Origin: CAYRSS01 sp964426945
Lineage (GTDB): Bacteria > Planctomycetota > Phycisphaerae > UBA1845
Reading direction: 5' to 3'
Assembly: GCA_964426945.1 (NCBI GenBank)
Contig: CAYRSS010000060.1
Location: 1-21,882, forward strand
Length of the DNA stretch: 21,882 nt
The translations under genes and the position numbers were made by a program. The notes under the pieces are model-generated. The model was not told the DNA's origin. It ran no database searches and saw only the letters and a program-made list of their open reading frames with translations. The first letter of the stretch is position 1; every line of letters starts with the position of its first letter. Below are positions 14,330 to 21,882 of this stretch, one piece after another.

Positions 14330-15586
14330 TCAGACGGTCTTGAAGGCGTCAGCCGCCGCGGCAATGGTCCGATTCACGTGATCTTCGCCATGGGCGGCGG
14401 AGGTGTACAGGCAATCGAACGGCGAAGCCGGCAGGAGCACGCCGCGTTCCAGCAATGCCGACCGCCAGCGCGAGTAACGGTTCGCATCGGTTGCGTGCGC
14501 CGTCGTGTGATCGGTCACATGCTTGTCGGTGAAGAACACGGAGAGCAGACTTCCGACCCGGTGCACGCGCACGGTGACGCCCGCGGCCTCGGCCTCGTGA
14601 CGCAAGCCGGCTTCCAGTGCAGCGGCGTTCGTGTCGAGCGATTCGTAAAAGCCCTCGTCCGCGGTGGCCTGCAAGGTGGCGATCCCCGCGGCGATGGCCA
14701 GCGGATTGCCGCCGAGCAAGCCGCGCTCGCCCGCGTTGTCGGGCTCGGCGATGGTCAACATCAGGTCTCGCCGGCCGCCGAGCGCGCCCAGCGCCATCCC
14801 GCCGCCGATGAGAGAGCCGTACACCGACAGGTCGGGGACCACGCCGAGCCTGTCGGAGGCGCCGCCCGGGCCTACGCGGAACGCCGTCGCCGTCTCGTCA
14901 AAGATGAGCACGGCTTCGCGCTTGTGGCAGAGCTCGCGCAGGCCGGCCAGGAAGCCCTCCGCCGCGGGAACGAGCCCCATGCGCGTCGCGGTCGGCTCAA
15001 GGACGATCGCCGCGACCTTGCCGCGGTGTCGCGTGAGGTAATTCCTCACGGCGGAAAGGTCGTTGTAGGGCAGGACCGCGGAGGCCGGGGTGAGCATCTC
15101 CGCCGTGCTGTCCTGGCAGCCCTCGAAGCGGACGATGTCGGTCCGGCCGGTGTGTCGTCGGGCGATGCGGATGGCCAGCAGGATCGCCTCGGAAGCGGAG
15201 GGGGTCAGCGAGACCATCTCAACCCCCCGGACGCGGGAGATGATGAGTTCGGCCAGTCGGACCTCTGACTCGATCGGCAGGCCGTCGGACAGACCCTTGG
15301 ACGCGGCCTTGTCCATCGCCACGACGACGCGCTGGTCCCCGTGGCCCAGCAGGATCATCCCGCGGGCGCCGGTGTAGTCGAGGTATTCATGGCCGTCGAT
15401 GTCGGTAACGCCACAGCCGGTGGCCTTGGCGATGTACAGCGGGGTGCGGCCTTCCGCGTCGCTGCACGACAAGGGCATGCTGGTGCCGCCGGGGATCAGC
15501 CCGAGGGCCGACTTGAACAGGGCCTGCGACCGGGCCGCGATGTGCTGGGCGGAATCCATCTCCACGGGGGGCGATGATAGGCTCAT
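14330..15586 (-). CDS. HemL-like (glutamate-1-semialdehyde aminomutase family) protein lacking the catalytic lysine
   Basis: 418 residues. The fold is clearly HemL-like: IPGGTSMP, VTDIDGHEYLDYTGARG, RIARRHTGRTDIVRFEGC, VLEPTATRMGLVPAAEGFL, FDETATAFRVGPGG and GALGGRRDLM all align with the family. The cofactor site is broken. Where HemL has LGK-IIGGG, this protein has YGSLIGGG with Ser258 (codon TCT) for the Schiff-base lysine. The phosphate motif SGT is SAS (130-132), YHG is QDS (158-160), and the Thr of GTLSGNP is Leu290. Only Asp230, facing the pyridine nitrogen, remains. The frame is intact throughout, so it is not a decayed gene. I infer a PLP-independent role, such as binding, scaffolding or a changed reaction. 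The start at 15586 has only GGGTGA upstream; Met10 at 15559 is an alternative. It lies between the sensor kinase and VKOR-DsbA genes. Confidence 0.88.
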   Translation of the reverse strand: MSLSSPPVEMDSAQHIAARSQALFKSALGLIPGGTSMPLSCSDAEGRTPLYIAKATGCGVTDIDGHEYLDYTGARGMILLGHGDQRVVVAMDKAASKGLSDGLPIESEVRLAELIISRVRGVEMVSLTPSASEAILLAIRIARRHTGRTDIVRFEGCQDSTAEMLTPASAVLPYNDLSAVRNYLTRHRGKVAAIVLEPTATRMGLVPAAEGFLAGLRELCHKREAVLIFDETATAFRVGPGGASDRLGVVPDLSVYGSLIGGGMALGALGGRRDLMLTIAEPDNAGERGLLGGNPLAIAAGIATLQATADEGFYESLDTNAAALEAGLRHEAEAAGVTVRVHRVGSLLSVFFTDKHVTDHTTAHATDANRYSRWRSALLERGVLLPASPFDCLYTSAAHGEDHVNRTIAAAADAFKTV

Positions 15587-15653
15587 TCACCCGGCGTGCA
15601 AGGATGCGGCGATGCAGATGACAGGCTCGTGACTTCGGCGCCTCCTGCCCGCT

Positions 15654-18600
15654 TCACGCGGTCGTGGCGGCCACCGGATGACAGGCGAACACGGCGTCGA
15701 TGAGCCGGGCACGATTGATCGGCTTCGTATGGTAGTCGCTGCATCCCGCGCGAAGGCATCTTTCGCGGTCACCGGCCATGGCGTGTGCCGTCAACGCGAG
15801 GATGGGAAGGGTAAACCCGCGTTCGCGAAGAAGGCGCGTCGCGGCGTAGCCATCCATCTCCGGCATCTGCATATCCATCAGCACCACGTCATAGGGCTGG
15901 CCGCGCTGGTGCGCGCTCTCGACCATCTCGACCGCAGCCCGTCCCGTGTCGGCGATTTCGACCACCGCACCTTCGCGGCGCAGCACCATCGAGATCAGGC
16001 GCTGATTGTCGGGTCCGTCCTCGGCGAGAAGCACCCGGATCCCTGCGAGTTGCGTTAGTCCCGCGGTGGCGGCGGGCGCGGGGCCCGGAGCAGGTGTCGC
16101 CGGCTTCCCGGCCGCGCAGGTCACGCGAACCGTGGCGCGGAACCGCGTGCCGGTCCCTTCGCGGGTCTCGACGAGTTCGACGCCGCCTCCGAGCAGCTCG
16201 GCCAGTCGACGGCTGATCAGCAGCCCCAGGCCCGTCCCGCCGAACCGGCGCGAGGTTGAGCTGTCGGCCTGGGTGAATGGTTCAAACAGCCGCCTGGCCT
16301 GCTGCGGCGTCATGCCGATGCCGGTGTCCACGACTTCGTATTCGAGGATGCCGGTCCCATCCGCCGTGTGCGAGGGCACGAACCGCGTCACCAGTTTCAC
16401 GCTTCCGCGCTCGGTGAACTTAATGGCGTTGCCGGCCAGGTTGATGATGATCTGCCGCAAGCGCAGCGGATCCGTCTCCACCAGGTCGGGCATGTCACCG
16501 GGGTACTCCGTCGTCAGCATGACGCCCTTCGACTCGGCCTTGACCTGCAGCAGACCAACGATGTCCTGGTTGATCTGGCGCGGCGAAACCGCCCGACGTT
16601 CGAGGGTCAATCTTCCCGCTTCAACCCGGGAGACGTCGAGAATGTCGTTGATGATGCTCAGCAGGTGGTCCGCGTTGCGGCGGATCGTGCGGATCGCGTC
16701 GAGCCGCGTCACGGCCGAGCTGCCCGAATCGCCGTCTTCCTCGAGCAGGTCGGCGAAGCCGAGGATCGCCGTCATCGGCGTGCGGATTTCGTGGCTCATG
16801 TTGGCGAGAAAATCGCTCTTGGCCTGGTTGGCGGCGTCGGCGGCGGTCTTGGCTTCGCGCAGTTCCAGCAACGCGTCATCGAGCGACCGCTTGGCGGCAA
16901 GCAACGCTTCGTGGCTCTGCCGGAGCGCGGCTTCAGACCGGATACGGTCGATACCGAGGGCGATGCTCTCCGAGAGCGTGGCGAGGGTCTGTTGCGCTGC
17001 CTCCGAGAGCGGCGCGCGCGAGAACACGGCCAGCACGCCCAGCAGCCGATCACCCAGCATCAGCGGGTGTCCGGCGAAGCTGGTGATGCCCTCGCGCCAG
17101 GCCCACGCCGCGTCGCGCAGCAACTCATCCGAGAGCAAGTCGTCGCACACGTAGCCGCGCTTGCGCTTCGCGATCGATGCGACCTCAAACTTGCCCTGGG
17201 TGACGGGCTGCGGGCCCATGTCTTCGGGAACCTCGATGCCCGCGCCGGCCTGGAGTTCGAGCGTCTCTTCGTCGGGCCCCGGTGTCCAGATCCGCACCAG
17301 TGCCGCGCCGAGATGCTCAACGAGCGTCTGACAGCACGTGTCAAGCAGGGCCTCCTGGGCCGTCTCGCGAACCAAGGCGCTGTTCACTTTGGCGGTGAGT
17401 TCGAGCAGTGAGGCACGTTCAGCCAGGGCCAGCTCGACGCACTTGCGCTCGTGGATGTCCGACAGAAAGCCGGTCAGGCGAGTCGGCCGGCGGGCAGCGT
17501 CGCGCTCCACCACGGCCCGCGCCAGAAACCAACGGTAGCCTGCGTCGCGCGTCAACAGGCGATGCTCCGACCGGAACGGCTGGCCACTGCGGGTCGATCG
17601 GGCGACGGCCGCCAGAACGCGATCGCGCTCATCGGGGTGCAGGCGGTCGTTCATCTCCGCCGTGTCTGCCGTTCTCTCGTCTGCCCCAAGCCCCAGCAAC
17701 GACCTGAACTGCGGCGAAAGGTAGACCTCGCTCGACCCGATCACCCACTCCCACACGCCGTCCCGCGAACTGACGACCGCGCGTTCGTAGCGCTCCGTGG
17801 TCGAGCGCAGCGCTTCCGCCTGCCGTCGCGAGACTTGCCAAAGGCGGATCAACGCGCCGGTCATCGCCGCGACGATCGAGCCGATCCCCAGGGTGACGCC
17901 CGGCAGCACGGACGAGTGTGCGGCAATCGTCGTTCGCTCCGGCCAGGCGACATAGTCCAGCGCCAATTGGTCGACCTCGAATCGGCCCCGCGTGGCGAAT
18001 CGTTGCGAAGACCGATCGCGTGGCCTGCTGGAGCGACGATAGTGTTCTACGCCGTCGACGCTCAGCGCAAGACCTACTCCCGTGCCGTCTCCGGCTGGCG
18101 CCGCGTCGAACAGTTGGCCCAGGTCGTGGACGAGGACGAGGTATCCGTCCGGTGCGCCCTCTACGGCTACCGGAACGGCCGCCAGGAAGCCCCAATTCCC
18201 ACTCAGCAGGCGCATGGCCGGCCCGATCACAGCCCGATCCTGCGAAGCGCAGGTGCGCAGCAACTGCCCCCGGGCCGGGTCAGTGTTCAGATCGAAGCCG
18301 GCAGCGGTCAGTTGGGCGCTGCGGGGCTCGACCCAGGATACAACACCGGAAGGATCCGCCCACGCGATCGCGCGGCAGCCCTTCCAGTTCTGGAGATGGG
18401 CCATGGCGTCGGCGCGCCACTCCTGCTCCGGCGTACGGCGGCGTGCGGCCCAGCGCGAGGCCATGCGCTGGAGAGAATGCCGATGGGCATCCACCTCTGC
18501 GGCGACGAGGCTGAGCCTGCCCTGGGCGGCTTGCGTGCAGGCGTCCCGGATCGCGGTTTGTTCCTGCTCCCGGAGCGCCTGCGACATGCAGATCGAACCC

Positions 18601-19310
18601 GTGAGAATCGCAGACGCGGCCAGCCAGGCCGTAGGGAACACGGGTGAAGGGAGCGCTGCGGCGCGCATCATCGCGAGGCACATCGCCGCCACACCGAGAC
18701 CGACGAAGGCGGTGCCGGTCGAAACCGAAAGGAACAGCGCGACCTGCACGCCCTTCCAGGAGAACACGTCGAGGAGGCGGATCCCCAGGACGACCCCGCC
18801 CAGGCTGAACAAGGCGGCCCCGGCCGTGGCGACGCCGGCCGCAACGCCCGCCCTCGGCCGGCTGTGCGAAGCGAGAATCAGCGACACGCTGCCCACGAAG
18901 AGTCCGATGCCGAGGTAAATGTGCCCGCTCAGCCCGGGGGCCGCGGGATCGGACGCGGCGGCGCTCGCCAGGCAGATGTGGGCCAGCGCCAGGATCGGGG
19001 GCGCCAGCATCAGCAACCCGAGAATTCGGCCCGCTGAGCGGTACCCGCGAAGCGTGCAGAGCATTCCGGCTGCACCGAGGAGGATCGCCGCCGTGGCCGC
19101 GGCGTGTACCGGTTCGTCTGCCCACGCCATGTTCGCCCCGCCCGCATTCATCAGGCCGGGAACGAACAGCGGCGGCAAGGCGGCGGCAGCAGCCGTGGCG
19201 GCGCCCGCGCAGCCAAGGATTCTCAGCGTGTTGCGCCTCCGGGGAGGGACGGCCTGTTGCTCGCTCACGGTCATTCGTATCGTCGGTGTCACGCGCAGGG
19301 TGGAACCCAT
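15654..19310 (-). CDS. Hybrid sensor histidine kinase (7TM, CHASE-like, PAS, GAF, HisKA, HATPase, receiver)
   Basis: 1218 residues. About seven hydrophobic segments span residues 30-246. Residues about 249-465 are an extracytoplasmic sensor resembling CHASE (WKGCRAIAWADPSG, GFDLNTDPARG), followed by another membrane segment at 468-490. PAS with its PAC end covers about 505-625 (VVSSRDGVWEW ... GFLSDIHERK), GAF about 635-790, and a coiled linker 795-830. The kinase core has phospho-acceptor His840 in SHEIRTPM, N-box NLAGNAIKFT, DTGIGM (995-1000) and GGTGLGL (1024-1030). The receiver has phospho-acceptor Asp1146 in VVLMDMQMPEMDG. All key residues are present. It senses an unknown signal at the membrane, with no DNA-binding output, so a phosphotransfer partner must lie elsewhere. 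No SD is evident at 19310; Met13 is an alternative start. It heads the minus-strand set, 67 bases before the HemL-like gene. Confidence 0.92.
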   Translation of the reverse strand: MGSTLRVTPTIRMTVSEQQAVPPRRRNTLRILGCAGAATAAAAALPPLFVPGLMNAGGANMAWADEPVHAAATAAILLGAAGMLCTLRGYRSAGRILGLLMLAPPILALAHICLASAAASDPAAPGLSGHIYLGIGLFVGSVSLILASHSRPRAGVAAGVATAGAALFSLGGVVLGIRLLDVFSWKGVQVALFLSVSTGTAFVGLGVAAMCLAMMRAAALPSPVFPTAWLAASAILTGSICMSQALREQEQTAIRDACTQAAQGRLSLVAAEVDAHRHSLQRMASRWAARRRTPEQEWRADAMAHLQNWKGCRAIAWADPSGVVSWVEPRSAQLTAAGFDLNTDPARGQLLRTCASQDRAVIGPAMRLLSGNWGFLAAVPVAVEGAPDGYLVLVHDLGQLFDAAPAGDGTGVGLALSVDGVEHYRRSSRPRDRSSQRFATRGRFEVDQLALDYVAWPERTTIAAHSSVLPGVTLGIGSIVAAMTGALIRLWQVSRRQAEALRSTTERYERAVVSSRDGVWEWVIGSSEVYLSPQFRSLLGLGADERTADTAEMNDRLHPDERDRVLAAVARSTRSGQPFRSEHRLLTRDAGYRWFLARAVVERDAARRPTRLTGFLSDIHERKCVELALAERASLLELTAKVNSALVRETAQEALLDTCCQTLVEHLGAALVRIWTPGPDEETLELQAGAGIEVPEDMGPQPVTQGKFEVASIAKRKRGYVCDDLLSDELLRDAAWAWREGITSFAGHPLMLGDRLLGVLAVFSRAPLSEAAQQTLATLSESIALGIDRIRSEAALRQSHEALLAAKRSLDDALLELREAKTAADAANQAKSDFLANMSHEIRTPMTAILGFADLLEEDGDSGSSAVTRLDAIRTIRRNADHLLSIINDILDVSRVEAGRLTLERRAVSPRQINQDIVGLLQVKAESKGVMLTTEYPGDMPDLVETDPLRLRQIIINLAGNAIKFTERGSVKLVTRFVPSHTADGTGILEYEVVDTGIGMTPQQARRLFEPFTQADSSTSRRFGGTGLGLLISRRLAELLGGGVELVETREGTGTRFRATVRVTCAAGKPATPAPGPAPAATAGLTQLAGIRVLLAEDGPDNQRLISMVLRREGAVVEIADTGRAAVEMVESAHQRGQPYDVVLMDMQMPEMDGYAATRLLRERGFTLPILALTAHAMAGDRERCLRAGCSDYHTKPINRARLIDAVFACHPVAATTA

Positions 19311-19843
19311 CGCGGTTCAGGCCCTGCCGCCGTGACCGCGCGCCGTATGGATTATCGTCGAAACAGAGGCGCAATCGCGGTTGGCGGGGCGAGTGCGGAC
19401 TGACGCGCACCGGCGGCGGCGCGAGGCCGGCAACGCCCGGCGACCGAGTTGCCGGCCGATAACCCGGTGCCGCGGGCACGGTCGGCCACTACAACTGGTG
19501 GTGGCCGGTGGGTCGTGCGCTGCGGGCCTCGCCGGTCCGCGGTTTTTGCAAACCAGCGACCCGCCGGCATCCGATATGCCTGTAAACCGCGCAGGGCGTC
19601 CCAGAACTCGGGCCGCGCCCGTGCCCTGGCCGCAGCCGGCATGGCCGATGCCGCCTGCCTTTGCGTTGTTGCATTCGGCGAAACGAGAGTCCTATCATCC
19701 TGCGTAAGGGAAGCGGTCCGCGGAGTCGATGAATGTCGGTGCACGACCGCGTGCACTGCGCTGCGCCGATCGCCGCCGATGCAGGCCGCCCGATGGCCTG
19801 CGTCGCCAGAGCGACACGAACCGTACCGTACGGAGACCCCGTC
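19311..19843. other. Divergent intergenic region between the histidine kinase and prkA
   Basis: No supported gene lies in these 533 bases; the open frames are Arg/Ala/Pro-rich chance frames. The region holds an imperfect hairpin around GGCCACTACAACTGGTGGTGGCC-like bases (about 19484-19506, split as GGCCACTA and TGGTGGCC arms) and a smaller one, GGTTT-TTGC-AAACC (19541-19554). It must contain at least one promoter for each direction; only the prkA candidate at 19669 is convincing. Confidence 0.5.
19669..19698 (+). promoter_or_regulatory. Sigma70-like promoter candidate for prkA
   Basis: TTGCAT (19669-19674) and TATCAT (19693-19698) are separated by 18 bases. The start would be near 19705, giving a leader of about 140 bases before the ATG at 19844. 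Confidence 0.35.

Positions 19844-21882
<2,039 letters not shown>

Noticed and set aside
13324..14343. 339-aa plus-strand frame opposite VKOR-DsbA
   Set aside because: Antisense shadow; Arg/His/Gly-rich with no domain.
14296..14364. Longer start for VKOR-DsbA overlapping the HemL-like gene
   Set aside because: The added residues are Arg/Pro-rich and would precede a first membrane helix that begins normally at 14295.
14330..15586. Annotation as functional hemL
   Set aside because: The catalytic lysine and most cofactor-contact residues are absent, so aminomutase activity is not expected.

Overview
The window is GC-rich DNA, most likely from a planctomycete of the Phycisphaerae type or a close relative. 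The inference rests on style of content: secreted proteins with dockerin-like Ca-binding tails, DCNxNGxPD-type repeats, a 'GACC...GSC' Cys motif before the dockerin, and a PrkA kinase. No rRNA, tRNA, insertion sequence, CRISPR array or origin was seen. Species identity cannot be fixed from the sequence alone.

Layout. 1-581: a 60-bp G-rich tandem duplication followed by a truncated RHS/YD-repeat fragment. 583-2199 (-): secreted M23 peptidase with Ig-like and dockerin-like modules. 2200-3577: mostly non-coding, with one small ORF (2688-2879, -), a dispersed-repeat-like block and a good promoter/palindrome candidate. 3578-4900 (+): intact class III PLP aminotransferase. 5237-8854 (+): 1205-aa secreted beta-helix/dockerin protein closed by a strong terminator. 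9154-9947 (+): possible 54-aa ORF, then a lower-GC lone PD-(D/E)XK-like protein. 10015-10791 (-): ThyX. 10792-11084: divergent intergenic region with three hairpin repeats at exact 32-bp period. 11085-12743 (+): AlkP-superfamily phosphodiesterase. 12892-19310 (-): a three-gene set transcribed as hybrid histidine kinase, HemL-like protein without its catalytic lysine, and VKOR-DsbA fusion. 19844 to the end (+): PrkA kinase, cut by the window edge.

How genes may work together. The minus-strand set 19310-12892 is tightly spaced (67 and 34 bp gaps) and may be one operon joining a CHASE/PAS/GAF sensor, a degenerate aminotransferase-fold protein and an envelope disulfide-forming enzyme. This is the best candidate for an undescribed system. 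The two dockerin-bearing secreted proteins suggest envelope or extracellular functions. ThyX, the phosphodiesterase and PrkA look like independent single transcription units. Starts were chosen from homology and Shine-Dalgarno spacing; several genes have weak or no SD, so those starts are tentative.
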